A stretch of 64,000 bases of DNA from Costertonia aggregata (lineage in GTDB: Bacteria; Bacteroidota; Bacteroidia; Flavobacteriales; Flavobacteriaceae), in assembly GCF_013402795.1 (NCBI RefSeq), contig NZ_CP058595.1:469501-533500 (forward strand). The letters are read 5' to 3'. Position numbers and translations under genes: made by a program. Of this stretch, positions 1 through 8,482 are shown piece after piece (positions within the stretch are counted from its first letter, which is position 1; each line of letters begins with the position of its first letter). The notes beneath the pieces were generated by a model. It searched no databases. It had not been told where the DNA came from and worked only from the letters and a program-made list of their open reading frames with translations.

Positions 1-2
1 AA

Positions 3-1028
3 AAGCATAAAAGCACTTTTTTCTTAGGGTTGTTTTTACTCTTATATGCCGTTGAGCGCATAAACCCTATTCTTGAGAGTCTCGATATTTATAAATTTTA
101 TCCAGAGCTTTACCGCTTGCCCTTTAATTTTTTTTGGTTATTGTATCCCCTGTTTTATGTATACACGCAGCAGGTATGTATTTTTGCGGACAAAAAGATA
201 CAGTATTGGGTATTGTATCCGGGAATATTGGCATTTTTTGTACAAGTTGTTATTTTTTTCCTTCCGTACGAAGAAAAGCTAATCATTGTAGATACATTGT
301 GGTTCAAAGCATTTATAATATGCGGATTTATCTATGGAATAATTATTGGCATTTGGAATTTAAAGTTAATATCCAACCATAAGAGCGAAGTCAAAAATGT
401 ATTCTCCTTGCTAGAATCCAAGGAACTGCAATGGGCTAAAGTCTTTTTACTTTTTGCCATTTCAGGCTCTATATTGTACATTATTCAATATTATGCTTTA
501 CCAAATAATGTATATTCCAACATATTTTTTGTTCTATTTGACCTTATCGTAATTTACTGGGTATCCTACCACGGGGTAGAACAGCGCAACGTACTATCCT
601 TGCTTTCCAAAAGTGAAATGTTTGGCAACAAAGGCGATAAAATACCATCTCAGCCAAATCTCCCGGTAAACTCCTATGAGGGGATGAAAGAATTAATGGT
701 AGAAATAGACGATTACATGAAACAATCGGAAAGTTTTATGCAAACCGAGTTGACGATAGTTGACGTGGCCAAAGGACTCAACATTCATCCCAAACGAATA
801 TCAACGACCATAAATACCATGTGCCACGTAAATTTCAATACCTATGTCAACCAATTTAGAATACGCAAGGCAGAAAAGTTACTGGATAATCAAGAAGATT
901 TAAACTTAAGTATTGAAGGGATAGGAAATGAAGTTGGTTTTCACAGCAAAAGTGCTTTTTACGCTGCCTTTAAAAAAATAACGGGCACTACCCCTACCAA
1001 ATACAAACAAGGCCGCGCTAAACTGTAG
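3..1028 (+). CDS. AraC-family regulator with membrane N-terminus, 5' partial
   Basis: The reading frame is open to the left edge of the window, and residues upstream of the first TTG (position 30) continue a hydrophobic segment, so the gene is cut by the window and its true start is not seen. The visible N-terminal part (about 190 residues) is a run of hydrophobic helices consistent with an integral membrane sensor. The last 100 residues form an AraC-type double helix-turn-helix domain, with the typical RIRKAEKLL and GFHSKSAFYAAFKK elements near the C-terminus. Family knowledge: 7TM-like AraC fusions are common in Bacteroidota and are thought to sense envelope signals. The ligand and targets are unknown. 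The stop is followed by about 180 bp without a gene. Confidence 0.85.
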   Translation, partial: KHKSTFFLGLFLLLYAVERINPILESLDIYKFYPELYRLPFNFFWLLYPLFYVYTQQVCIFADKKIQYWVLYPGILAFFVQVVIFFLPYEEKLIIVDTLWFKAFIICGFIYGIIIGIWNLKLISNHKSEVKNVFSLLESKELQWAKVFLLFAISGSILYIIQYYALPNNVYSNIFFVLFDLIVIYWVSYHGVEQRNVLSLLSKSEMFGNKGDKIPSQPNLPVNSYEGMKELMVEIDDYMKQSESFMQTELTIVDVAKGLNIHPKRISTTINTMCHVNFNTYVNQFRIRKAEKLLDNQEDLNLSIEGIGNEVGFHSKSAFYAAFKKITGTTPTKYKQGRAKL

Positions 1029-1208
1029 TTTGTTCCTCCATTTGATTTAGTTACGAATACGTATCCATAATCCTGATTCCTGAAATAGGTCGTACAAGCA
1101 TATTGAGGGCCGTATATGTACTAATTTCTGAAATCAAAACACTTTCCCATCTCATTTTTTACTTGTGTTCAATGAATTTTCACATTTTTGCGCCCTCTAA
1201 AAAATACT

Positions 1209-1430
1209 ATGCACGCATACAAAAAACAGCTTTTACTAGTACTGATCATACTGTGGTCAGGTTTTATAGCTTGGGAATATTACATCCTTGGAGTATCTAA
1301 AGACATTTTGGAATATAGTATAAGGTATGATGTTATAGCATTATCGGTACTTATACTTTTTTCGCTTTATGCTTTTTATATTTTCCTGGGTACAGAAAAT
1401 AAAGAAGACAATACCGATGAAATGTGTTGA
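1209..1430 (+). CDS. Small two-helix membrane protein
   Basis: This encodes 73 residues with two predicted transmembrane segments (about residues 7-25 and 40-60) and a short acidic, Asn-rich tail. I start it at the ATG at 1209; the frame also opens at a TTG at 1188, but that TTG lies inside a promoter-like element (ATTTTTGCGCC) that recurs ahead of other genes here. The 3' end overlaps the next gene by 14 bp, which suggests translational coupling. I do not recognise a family. It may be a flavobacterial conserved small membrane protein. Confidence 0.55.
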   Translation: MHAYKKQLLLVLIILWSGFIAWEYYILGVSKDILEYSIRYDVIALSVLILFSLYAFYIFLGTENKEDNTDEMC

Positions 1431-1836
1431 ATTGAATCCGACCGGTCACTTTGACCCTTGGGAACCTGAAAAAATCTCTGAACTAAAGGCAAATGATTTG
1501 AATCGGGGCATGGGCAACGACTTAATGTTTGAAAACGAAACTGTAAAATTATGGGGGATATGCTTACGCCCCTATGAAAGGCTTCCGTTTAGGAAACAAA
1601 AGGGGCAATTCTCATGGACCTGCGTTACTGGAGGCTTGGCCATTTCAAGATATTCCGATGGTAAAATTTGCCTATTGCGTTTTGAAAAAGGCGATGTAGC
1701 CTATTGGAATCTGGAAAATGATGAACTAATAAGTGATTTGGAGAATATAGGGGAAGATGTTTTAAGAATTACCATACTGGAACATAAGCCACTGCCAAAT
1801 ACAAAACCTTCAAAAGAAACGCGAAAAACTGCATAA
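1417..1836 (+). CDS. Cupin-like cytoplasmic protein
   Basis: This encodes 139 residues. I chose the ATG at 1417 (MKCVELNPTG) over an upstream in-frame start at 1369, because the extra residues lie inside the preceding membrane-protein gene and look like its shadow. The sequence has the strand-rich pattern of a small beta-barrel, with a strand carrying LWGICLRPYERLPFR followed by a glycine turn and FSWTCVTGG, resembling the conserved-barrel (cupin) fold of small cytoplasmic proteins. No clear metal-binding His triad is visible, so an enzymatic function cannot be inferred. It overlaps the upstream membrane gene and is probably cotranscribed with it. Confidence 0.55.
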   Translation: MKCVELNPTGHFDPWEPEKISELKANDLNRGMGNDLMFENETVKLWGICLRPYERLPFRKQKGQFSWTCVTGGLAISRYSDGKICLLRFEKGDVAYWNLENDELISDLENIGEDVLRITILEHKPLPNTKPSKETRKTA

Positions 1837-1888
1837 TATCCTTAAATATTAACATCACTGCATGCCATGAGTTTTATATCTTTAGGGC

Positions 1889-2521
1889 ATGAAGGTGATA
1901 TCGACCAATGTAGGGAATGCCGTTACGTTTCTGTGGAACGGCAAAGAAGAGCGAACAGGTATATTTAAATACCCAGTTGACAAAGTCTTGTCTCTAGAAA
2001 AAGAGGATGTCGCCAACGATACCGTTATCGACCGTAAACATCACGGTGGTATTCACAAAGCTTGTTATTTGTTCGCTTCTGACCATTATCCCTATTGGAA
2101 AAAACTATATCCCCATTTGGATTGGGACTGGGGTATGTTCGGGGAGAACCTTACCGTGGAAGGGCTAAACGAATCAGTTATCAGAATTGGGGATATTTAT
2201 AAAGTAGGGACGGCATTGGTTCAAATATCCCAACCAAGAGAGCCATGTTATAAATTGGGGGTGCGGTTCAAAAATCAATCGGTATTAAAACAATTTATCC
2301 ACCACGGCCACCCGGGGACCTATGTTCGGGTACTAAACACCGGAAAGGTCAGAGCCGGGGATACGCTTGAGTTGATTGAACAGTCCCAAAACACTTTAAC
2401 CGTGCAACAATTTTACAATCTACTTTACGATAAGAAAAAAGATACGTCTGCGCTACGCTTGGCCATTAACAACAGTTCATTACCTGAATACAAACGGGAA
2501 CGTTTAAAAAAATATCTATAA
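1889..2521 (+). CDS. MOSC domain protein, YiiM type
   Basis: This 210-residue protein has a MOSC beta-strand domain followed by a C-terminal three-helix segment, the YiiM-like layout. Visible marks are the DRKHHGG segment near residue 50, the WGMFGENLTVEG motif near residues 90-100, and the conserved cysteine in PREPCYKLG near residue 120. Family knowledge: MOSC proteins bind sulfur/molybdenum cofactor via that cysteine, and YiiM supports reduction of N-hydroxylated base analogues. The exact substrate here is inferred only by family. A TATCTTTA element ends five bases before the ATG, so the transcript may be nearly leaderless. Confidence 0.9.
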   Translation: MKVISTNVGNAVTFLWNGKEERTGIFKYPVDKVLSLEKEDVANDTVIDRKHHGGIHKACYLFASDHYPYWKKLYPHLDWDWGMFGENLTVEGLNESVIRIGDIYKVGTALVQISQPREPCYKLGVRFKNQSVLKQFIHHGHPGTYVRVLNTGKVRAGDTLELIEQSQNTLTVQQFYNLLYDKKKDTSALRLAINNSSLPEYKRERLKKYL

Positions 2522-2540
2522 ACATAAACCACACACCGCA

Positions 2541-4337
2541 ATGAAAAAAGGAATCTTAGTTGCCCTTACGATACTACTAATGGTCTCATGCAAAGAATCC
2601 GATAAAAAAAGTACTCCTAACGATTTGCCAGTGACAAAAAACGAGGCCTTTGATACACTTTTAGAAAACTATTACCAAGATGGCCTTAAAATAAACCCTT
2701 TGAACGCTACGTTTCAAGGAGACAACAGGTATAATGACACACTTCCCAATTTTTTGGACGATGCTTATGAAAAACAGCTAAGGCAATATTATTCCGAGTA
2801 TGGTACCAAGTTGAAAAACTTTGAAGACGAAACACTGTCCGAAAGTCAAAAACTGACCAAGGCCATTTTAAAATGGGAATGCAACATTAATCTAGAAGGA
2901 CTTGGTTTTACCGATTATACGCCTTTGGACCAAATGTGGACCATGAATTTAATGATCGGTCAAATGGCGGGCGGCACTGGTGCACAGCCCTTTAAAACGG
3001 TCGAAGATTATGACAATTGGCTGTCCAGGTTAGAGGATTACGGCAAATGGTTGGCTTCTGCAAAAGAAAGAATGATAAGAGGCATCGCTGTTGAAGATGT
3101 TCTTCCCAAATCGCTCATCAAAAAAGTTATTCCACAATTGGCAAGTGTAGTCGAACCTAAATTGCAAGACAATCTATTCTACAGCCCTATCAAAAAAATT
3201 CCCGAAAATTTTTCCAACGAAGACAAAACCAGATTGACACAATCATATGGTAAAATGATTACGGAAACCATTGTGCCTGCGTACAGTGAACTACATGATT
3301 TTATGAAATCCGATTATATGGCGGCCGGAAGGGAATCTAGCGGAATTCAGGGCATACCCAATGGCGATGCTTACTATGCTCATCAAATTAAAGTATATAC
3401 CACAACCAATATGACCGCTGACGAGATTCACAAAATTGGCCTAGACGAGGTGGCGCGAATAGCTTCCGAAATGGAAAAGGTAAAGCAACAAGTGGGTTTC
3501 GAAGGCGATTTAAAGGCCTTTTTTGACCATGTAAGAAATAAGAAAGAGTTGATGCCATTTACCGAACCCCAACAGGTAATCGATAATTTTAATGCCATAC
3601 ACGCAAAAATGAAACCCCAAGTGGACAAACTTTTCGACAAGCAGCCCAAAACCGCTTTTGAGGTACGCCGTACCGAAGCCTTTAGGGAAGCATCGGCAAG
3701 TGCCGAATATAACCCAGGGTCATTGGACGGTACCAGACCCGGGATATTCTATGTCCCCATTCCCAACGTAGACAAATACAACGTGTATTCAGACGAGGAT
3801 TTATTCTTGCATGAAGCCATACCTGGCCATCACTTTCAAATTTCGTTGACCCAAGAGAATCAAGATCTGCCAAAATTCAGGAAAACACTTTGGTACAGTG
3901 CCTATGGGGAAGGTTGGGCCTTGTACACCGAATCTTTGGGAAAAGAACTTGGACTGTACGATGATCCATATCAATATTTTGGAATGTTAGGTGCCGAAAT
4001 GCATAGGGCGGTACGTTTGGTGGTTGATACTGGGTTACATTCAAAAGGCTGGTCACGAGAAAAGGCCATTCAATACTCATTGGACAACGAGGCAGAATCC
4101 GAAGCGAGTATAACCTCGGAAATTGAACGGTACATGGCAAATCCGGGGCAGGCATTATCCTATAAAATAGGCCAACTCAAGATATTGGAGCTTAGGGCTA
4201 AAGCAGAAAAAGAGTTGGGAAATGCTTTTGATATCAGGGAATTTCATAATCAAGTATTGGAAACTGGATGTGTTCCGTTGGCGTTACTGGAAGATAAAAT
4301 AAATGCTTGGATCACAAATACCCAAACCCAAAAGTAA
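2541..4337 (+). CDS. DUF885 family putative metallopeptidase, lipoprotein
   Basis: This 598-residue protein starts with a lipoprotein signal (basic start, hydrophobic stretch, lipobox ending in MVSC at about residue 17), so it should be anchored in the cell envelope. The body matches the DUF885 family of bacterial proteins. The putative zinc site HEAIPGHH lies near residues 424-431, with a downstream glutamate region GEGWALYTE near residue 457, an arrangement typical of gluzincin-like metallopeptidases. Length is normal for the family. The enzymatic role is inferred from the motif and the substrate is unknown. It is followed after 10 bp by a DoxX-like gene and may form an operon with it. Confidence 0.88.
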   Translation: MKKGILVALTILLMVSCKESDKKSTPNDLPVTKNEAFDTLLENYYQDGLKINPLNATFQGDNRYNDTLPNFLDDAYEKQLRQYYSEYGTKLKNFEDETLSESQKLTKAILKWECNINLEGLGFTDYTPLDQMWTMNLMIGQMAGGTGAQPFKTVEDYDNWLSRLEDYGKWLASAKERMIRGIAVEDVLPKSLIKKVIPQLASVVEPKLQDNLFYSPIKKIPENFSNEDKTRLTQSYGKMITETIVPAYSELHDFMKSDYMAAGRESSGIQGIPNGDAYYAHQIKVYTTTNMTADEIHKIGLDEVARIASEMEKVKQQVGFEGDLKAFFDHVRNKKELMPFTEPQQVIDNFNAIHAKMKPQVDKLFDKQPKTAFEVRRTEAFREASASAEYNPGSLDGTRPGIFYVPIPNVDKYNVYSDEDLFLHEAIPGHHFQISLTQENQDLPKFRKTLWYSAYGEGWALYTESLGKELGLYDDPYQYFGMLGAEMHRAVRLVVDTGLHSKGWSREKAIQYSLDNEAESEASITSEIERYMANPGQALSYKIGQLKILELRAKAEKELGNAFDIREFHNQVLETGCVPLALLEDKINAWITNTQTQK

Positions 4338-4347
4338 CGCATATTAA

Positions 4348-4707
4348 ATGACCTACCCTTGGCATCTTTATTTCATGGCGGGCATGTATATATTCGCAGG
4401 AACCATGCACTTTATAAAACCAAAGGCATATTTGCGTATAATGCCCAGATATCTGCCCAATCCGAAAGCTTTAGTGTTTTGGAGCGGAGTAGCCGAAGTT
4501 GTGCTAGGTGTGGGCCTATGTTTTTCGAGCACAAAAAATATATCCATTTACGGTATCATAGTTATGCTGGCCGTATTCTTGTTGGTTCATTTTTACATGC
4601 TTTCAAGTGAGAAGGCATCGGCTGGTGTTCCCAAATGGATTTTGATTTTGAGAATACCGTTACAGTTTGGCCTAATGTATTGGGCGGTTTGGTATTTACC
4701 CTTATAA
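4348..4707 (+). CDS. DoxX-like membrane protein
   Basis: This 119-residue protein has four hydrophobic helices. The first helix leads into the motif AGTMHFIKP, a variant of the DoxX/DoxD-type start in which the helix ends with a conserved His and is followed by a short loop (RIMPRYLP). The second helix has the WSGVAEVVLGVGL pattern seen in DoxX proteins. Function in this family is unclear; links to quinone-dependent or thiol redox systems are known for some members. It directly follows the DUF885 gene and is followed by a strong hairpin terminator. Confidence 0.8.
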   Translation: MTYPWHLYFMAGMYIFAGTMHFIKPKAYLRIMPRYLPNPKALVFWSGVAEVVLGVGLCFSSTKNISIYGIIVMLAVFLLVHFYMLSSEKASAGVPKWILILRIPLQFGLMYWAVWYLPL

Positions 4708-4712
4708 ACAAT

Positions 4713-4736
4713 AAAAGAGGCGCTACCGCCTCTTTT
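4713..4736. terminator. Bidirectional intrinsic terminator
   Basis: A perfect 10-bp stem (AAAAGAGGCG / CGCCTCTTTT) with a four-base loop sits between two convergent genes. A-runs and T-runs flank it, so it can end transcription from both the DoxX-like gene (+) and the secreted-protein gene (-). Confidence 0.85.
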
Positions 4737-4760
4737 ACAAACTAAACTAAAACTCTCTGA

Positions 4761-5345
4761 CTACTTTACTACAATATCCTCGTAATAGGTATTCAAATTA
4801 TCTTTGACGACTACCGTGTAGCTGTCTTTGTAAGCATTCTCAAAATTGAATGCCTTCTCTACGATAAGCTCATTTTTACTGACTTCAGAAAAAACCAACC
4901 TATTTTCGCTATCGTATACTTTTATATCAACCTTGCTTTTTTCTAGGTTGAGTAAGTTCAGATATACCTTGGCCCCCGACTTTCTGAAAACTGGCTTTAC
5001 GTTTTCCTTTCTATCGGACACCTTAACTTCATTTTCAAATACCGTGATGCGGTAACTGATTGCGCGTAATGTATTTTCTGCCGTTAATAGGTAAATACCG
5101 TTTTCCAAGTTTTCCATATTCAATTTTTTGAAATAGGTCTTTGTATTGGGTACCTCCTCGGAAAAAATAACATTGTTGTACTTGTTGGTTAGCCTAACAT
5201 TGGCTTCATTGAATCGGGTATCGATTTTAACGATTACATTTTTTGGGGAATCTGTAAATACATTAAATCTAACTTCGCTTGCTGAGGCAGTTATGGCACT
5301 TAACATAAAGGTCGCCACTAACGTACATTTCATAATTGTTTTCAT
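4761..5345 (-). CDS. Secreted beta-rich protein of unknown function
   Basis: This 194-residue protein begins with a signal peptide (MKTIMKCTLVATFMLSAITASA) and then consists of two similar beta-sandwich-like halves, each with alternating strand patterns such as IVKIDTRFNEANVRL and VDIKVYDSENRLVF. These resemble DUF3244-type or immunoglobulin-like folds that describe a property of an extracellular or periplasmic protein. No catalytic residues or cysteines are visible in the mature part. It is monocistronic: a terminator lies just downstream and a TAAGTTTG promoter element lies about 38 bases upstream. The role is unknown. Confidence 0.7.
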   Translation of the reverse strand: MKTIMKCTLVATFMLSAITASASEVRFNVFTDSPKNVIVKIDTRFNEANVRLTNKYNNVIFSEEVPNTKTYFKKLNMENLENGIYLLTAENTLRAISYRITVFENEVKVSDRKENVKPVFRKSGAKVYLNLLNLEKSKVDIKVYDSENRLVFSEVSKNELIVEKAFNFENAYKDSYTVVVKDNLNTYYEDIVVK

Positions 5346-5382
5346 AACTTTTTGTTTTAAGGTTCATGAATAATTTACAGTA

Positions 5383-5390
5383 CAAACTTA
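5383..5390 (-). promoter_or_regulatory. -7 promoter element TAAGTTTG
   Basis: On the minus strand this matches the Bacteroidota -7 consensus TAnnTTTG. It lies about 38 bases upstream of the secreted-protein ATG. No convincing -33 TTG was found at the expected spacing. Confidence 0.5.
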
Positions 5391-5498
5391 CCCCCATGCT
5401 AGGTACTGCACTACACCATTTTTTTCAATTTTATGTTCTATTTTACCACTCAAAACACATAAATTTTACCCTAGGGTTAAAATAGAATATATTTTTGG

Positions 5499-5506
5499 TA
5501 ATTTTG
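5499..5506 (+). promoter_or_regulatory. -7 promoter element TAATTTTG
   Basis: This matches TAnnTTTG and faces the AraC regulator, leaving a leader of about 150 bases. No clean -33 box was found, so the assignment is tentative. Confidence 0.4.
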
Positions 5507-5666
5507 TAGAGATATGGATAGATGACGCCAACTATCTTTATACGAATATGAACCTGTTGTATATCAAAGTAAAATAGATACTTTGAATTTAATTTTTTGG
5601 ATTTGTGACTTAACACTCGATACTGTTTAAAAAATCCTGATTACATCATAATTCAATAGTTAAAAA

Positions 5667-6539
5667 ATGATACTTCAAAAACCTGCATTTGAATCAATAA
5701 CCCCAAATTTTGGACACTCTTACACGTTTCAAAAATTTAGTGAGACCAATTTGAACAAGAGTACCATATGGCATTACCACCCAGAGATTGAACTTGTTTA
5801 TGTAAATGGTGGTACAGGCAAGCGACAAGTGGGGAGCCACGTTTCCTATTTTACCGATGGCGAGCTCATACTCATAGGCAGTAATTTGCCCCATTGCGGT
5901 TTTACCGATAAACTTACGGGCAATAAAAGCGAAACGGTAATACAAATGAAAACCGATTTTCTGGGAAACGACTTTTTTAATATCCCGGAAATGAAGAAGA
6001 TTCAAAAACTCTTCGAAATTGCCAAAGGTGGCGTTGTATTTTCGGGCAAGACCAAACGTAAAATTGGTGAAAAAATTGATGTTTTGGAATACCAGACCGA
6101 TTTTCAAAGGCTATTGTCCATTCTAAATATTTTGAACGAGCTAGGAAATTCTCAGGACATAAAAGTCCTCAATGGGGAAGGCTTTTCTATGGAGGCCGAA
6201 GTAAAGGATAATGACCGCATAAACCTGGTGTTCAATTTTGTGAAGACCAATTTTAAGGAAGAAATACCATTGCAGGAAATGGCGGATTTAGTCAGCATGA
6301 CCATACCTTCTTTTTGCAGGTATTTTAAAAAGATAACCAACAAGACCTTTATTCAATTTGTGAACGAATACAGGTTGGTACATGCCTCAAAATTATTGGC
6401 AGAAAAGCCCATGAGCATTACCGAAGTATGTTTTGAAAGTGGGTTCAACAATTTTTCCCATTTCAATAAATCTTTTAAAAAGTTTACGGGCCAGAACCCC
6501 TCCGAGTATCGAAACCAATTAAAAACCGTCTTACAATAA
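5667..6539 (+). CDS. AraC-family regulator with cupin sensor domain
   Basis: This 290-residue protein has an N-terminal cupin-like barrel (about residues 20-100; note WHYHPEIELVYVNGG and a later PHCGF strand) and a C-terminal AraC/XylS DNA-binding domain (about residues 190-285, ending with GFNNFSHFNKSFKKFTG and NPSEYR). Family knowledge: such regulators bind a small ligand, often a sugar or sugar acid, in the cupin domain. The stop codon abuts the ATG of the AlkB gene (TAAATG), implying translational coupling and a shared transcript. It has no Ada methyl-acceptor domain. Confidence 0.9.
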   Translation: MILQKPAFESITPNFGHSYTFQKFSETNLNKSTIWHYHPEIELVYVNGGTGKRQVGSHVSYFTDGELILIGSNLPHCGFTDKLTGNKSETVIQMKTDFLGNDFFNIPEMKKIQKLFEIAKGGVVFSGKTKRKIGEKIDVLEYQTDFQRLLSILNILNELGNSQDIKVLNGEGFSMEAEVKDNDRINLVFNFVKTNFKEEIPLQEMADLVSMTIPSFCRYFKKITNKTFIQFVNEYRLVHASKLLAEKPMSITEVCFESGFNNFSHFNKSFKKFTGQNPSEYRNQLKTVLQ

Positions 6540-7136
6540 ATGGATTTATTTTCAGATAGGATTTCACTTCATCTGCCAGATAGCGATATTGTATATTTTC
6601 CATCCTTTTTAACCGCTGATGATGCCGATTTTTATTTTAAGCAATTTAAGCGGCAAGTGCCTTGGCAGCAAGATGATATCAAGGTTTTTGGAAAAGTTTA
6701 CCCGCAACCGCGCCTGACAGCGTTGTACGGAAATAACGGAAAAGCTTACTGCTATGCCAACATTACCATGCAACCACACGAATTCACCAAAGAACTTCTA
6801 CAGATTAAAACCAAAATCGAAAAGCACACCACTGTTAAGTTCACTACCTGTTTATTGAATTTGTATAGACACGGTAAGGATAGCAATGGTTGGCATGCCG
6901 ATGACGAAAAAGAACTAGGGCAAAATCCCGTTATTGCATCGATAACCCTGGGACAGGAGCGTTACTTTCATTTAAAGCATAAAAAGGATAAAACATTAAA
7001 GCATAAAATGCTGTTACGGCATGGTAGCTTATTGCTCATGCAGGGTGCGACCCAACATAATTGGTTACATCAAATACCAAAGACTGCAAAACCAGTATCA
7101 GAGCGCATAAATCTAACATTCAGGGTAATACCATAA
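6540..7136 (+). CDS. alkB: AlkB-type 2-oxoglutarate/Fe(II) dioxygenase
   Basis: This 198-residue enzyme should oxidatively remove methyl or etheno adducts from nucleic acids, using Fe(II), oxygen and 2-oxoglutarate. The iron ligands are visible: H119 and D121 in GWHADDEKEL and H177 in the WLHQIPK motif. The two arginines that bind 2-oxoglutarate are R189 and R195 in ERINLTFR. The nucleotide-recognition part with RLTALYGNNGKAY near residue 58 and the PN-type substrate lid agree with the ALKBH2/bacterial short AlkB group. It is the second gene of a pair with an AraC regulator and is followed at once by a strong terminator. Confidence 0.92.
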   Translation: MDLFSDRISLHLPDSDIVYFPSFLTADDADFYFKQFKRQVPWQQDDIKVFGKVYPQPRLTALYGNNGKAYCYANITMQPHEFTKELLQIKTKIEKHTTVKFTTCLLNLYRHGKDSNGWHADDEKELGQNPVIASITLGQERYFHLKHKKDKTLKHKMLLRHGSLLLMQGATQHNWLHQIPKTAKPVSERINLTFRVIP

Positions 7137-7164
7137 AAAAACGCCCTTTAAAGGGCGTTTTTTT
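7135..7164 (+). terminator. Intrinsic terminator after alkB
   Basis: A 15-bp inverted repeat with a GC core (ACGCCCTTT / AAAGGGCGT) is bordered by A7 and T7 runs. It begins inside the alkB stop codon. Confidence 0.9.
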
Positions 7165-7286
7165 ATGCCTGAGAGAGATAATGTACTGTCTTTAATTGAG
7201 TAGGCGACCCTATTAATTTCCTCATACTTCACCTCATATTTTATAGTTCAAAACCTGAGCCAAAAAAGCGTTCGATAATTAGTTCG

Positions 7287-7294
7287 TAACTTTG
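7287..7294 (+). promoter_or_regulatory. -7 promoter element TAACTTTG
   Basis: It matches TAnnTTTG and lies seven bases before the ATG of the TIGR03643 gene, so the transcript would have almost no leader. Confidence 0.5.
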
Positions 7295-7301
7295 TAAGGC
7301 T

Positions 7302-7580
7302 ATGAAGAAAGAATTTACAACAAGGGAATTGGACCGTATAATTGAAATGGCATGGGAAGACCGTACACCTTTTGATGCCATAACCTTTCAGTTTGGTATT
7401 TCGGAACAGGAAACCATTGAAATCATGCGGCGCGAAATGAAGCCGAGTAGTTTTCGCATGTGGCGCAAACGAGTACAGGGCAGAAGCACAAAACACGCTA
7501 AGCTACGCTCGGGGGACATTGACCGTTTTAAATGCAGTCGCCAAAAAAACATATCGGGCAATAAGATTTCCAAACGTTAG
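7302..7580 (+). CDS. TIGR03643 (DUF2805) family protein
   Basis: This 92-residue basic protein matches the TIGR03643 family: the start FTTRELDRIIEMAWEDRTPF, the GISEQETIEIMRREMKPSSFRMWRKRV core, and a Lys/Arg-rich tail. The predicted fold is helical, with a helix-turn-helix-like middle. In other bacteria members often lie near photolyase/cryptochrome genes, but no such gene is nearby here. The molecular function is not known. The gene stands alone and converges on the S1/P1 nuclease gene with only 28 bp between stops. Confidence 0.88.
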   Translation: MKKEFTTRELDRIIEMAWEDRTPFDAITFQFGISEQETIEIMRREMKPSSFRMWRKRVQGRSTKHAKLRSGDIDRFKCSRQKNISGNKISKR

Positions 7581-7608
7581 ATGGCCACTTAGAAAAATGT
7601 AGAGAATA

Positions 7609-8382
7609 TTATTCGTAAATACGGTTCAAGACAGCTGCCAAACGCACTCCGCCTTTTTGCAGTTGAGCCTCTACCGTATCCCACCAAACGTATCTGTATC
7701 GATATCCCAACTTCTCGCCTACCTGTACGGATTCATATAACTTACTGGCGATATCTTGGGATTCCTCTACCCAGTCATAAATATCTCCCTGTTGCATTGC
7801 TTTTATTCGGGGTTTGCTCAATCGTGGGAGTGAACTGGCCAATTCAGTATAACTCATACCATGGTCCTCTATCAAGTTCAAGTCCCATACCTTATGCAGG
7901 TTACTTCCCCTGCCGAACCATACTACCTGTATATCGTTACCGCCTTTGTCCGCCAACCGACCTACGTGCATGGGTTGATGTAGGTCACCAACCAAATGCA
8001 CCAACATTTTTAGATAAAAGGCTTTATCCGCTCTGGAACTGGTTTCGTTCTTAATAATTTCAATACATTTTTCAATACCTGTGATAACATCACCATACTC
8101 GCTGGGTGTTTCATCCCCGTATTTTGCATACAACGGAAAATTCACGTAATGCCATGCGTTGAACTTTCTAAAGCTTCTATCCGCTTTTATTTCATCTGCA
8201 AAGTTGGATACCGCTGCCAAACTTTGTCCATCCAAGAGCTTGTCAATAGCTTTTTTTGCCTTTCTGCTCAGATGCTTTTGAGCTACGCTACCAACGACTC
8301 TATGTCCGGTTTTTGACCAAATCACCGTATTTGCGAACGATAGGTGCATTGCTAAAAATAAAACTATGGTTACCCGCTTCAT
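7609..8382 (-). CDS. S1/P1 zinc-dependent nuclease
   Basis: This 257-residue secreted enzyme belongs to the S1/P1 nuclease family (a trinuclear zinc phosphodiesterase for single-stranded nucleic acid). A signal peptide of about 21 residues puts tryptophan of WSKTGHRVVG at or near the mature N-terminus, where the family uses the backbone amine of Trp1 as a zinc ligand. Further zinc ligands are visible in HYVNFP, in HLVGDLHQPMHVGR (His and Asp) and in NLHKVWDLNLI. Length is close to the family norm. It is likely periplasmic and may recover phosphate or nucleosides. Confidence 0.92.
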   Translation of the reverse strand: MKRVTIVLFLAMHLSFANTVIWSKTGHRVVGSVAQKHLSRKAKKAIDKLLDGQSLAAVSNFADEIKADRSFRKFNAWHYVNFPLYAKYGDETPSEYGDVITGIEKCIEIIKNETSSRADKAFYLKMLVHLVGDLHQPMHVGRLADKGGNDIQVVWFGRGSNLHKVWDLNLIEDHGMSYTELASSLPRLSKPRIKAMQQGDIYDWVEESQDIASKLYESVQVGEKLGYRYRYVWWDTVEAQLQKGGVRLAAVLNRIYE

Positions 8383-8482
8383 ATACTATTTTTGATGCTT
8401 CAAAAATAAGACATCGAAAATTAAGGTATTGTTAATACTTTTCTTCTTTATTTTTTTAAATTGATATTGCATTCTCAAAATA

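Larger units (their letters stand above)
5346..5666. other. Divergent intergenic region (about 320 bp)
   Basis: This AT-rich gap separates a minus-strand secreted-protein gene from a plus-strand AraC regulator. I see one promoter-type element for each side (annotated separately) and no open frame, tRNA or clear riboswitch fold. Confidence 0.6.

Noticed and set aside
1209-1836. Toxin-antitoxin pair
   Set aside because: Gene overlap and small size fit, but no known toxin or antitoxin family or DNA-binding motif is present.
5346-5666. Riboswitch or small RNA in the divergent gap
   Set aside because: Only AT-rich DNA and single -7 boxes are seen; no known fold or strong stem.
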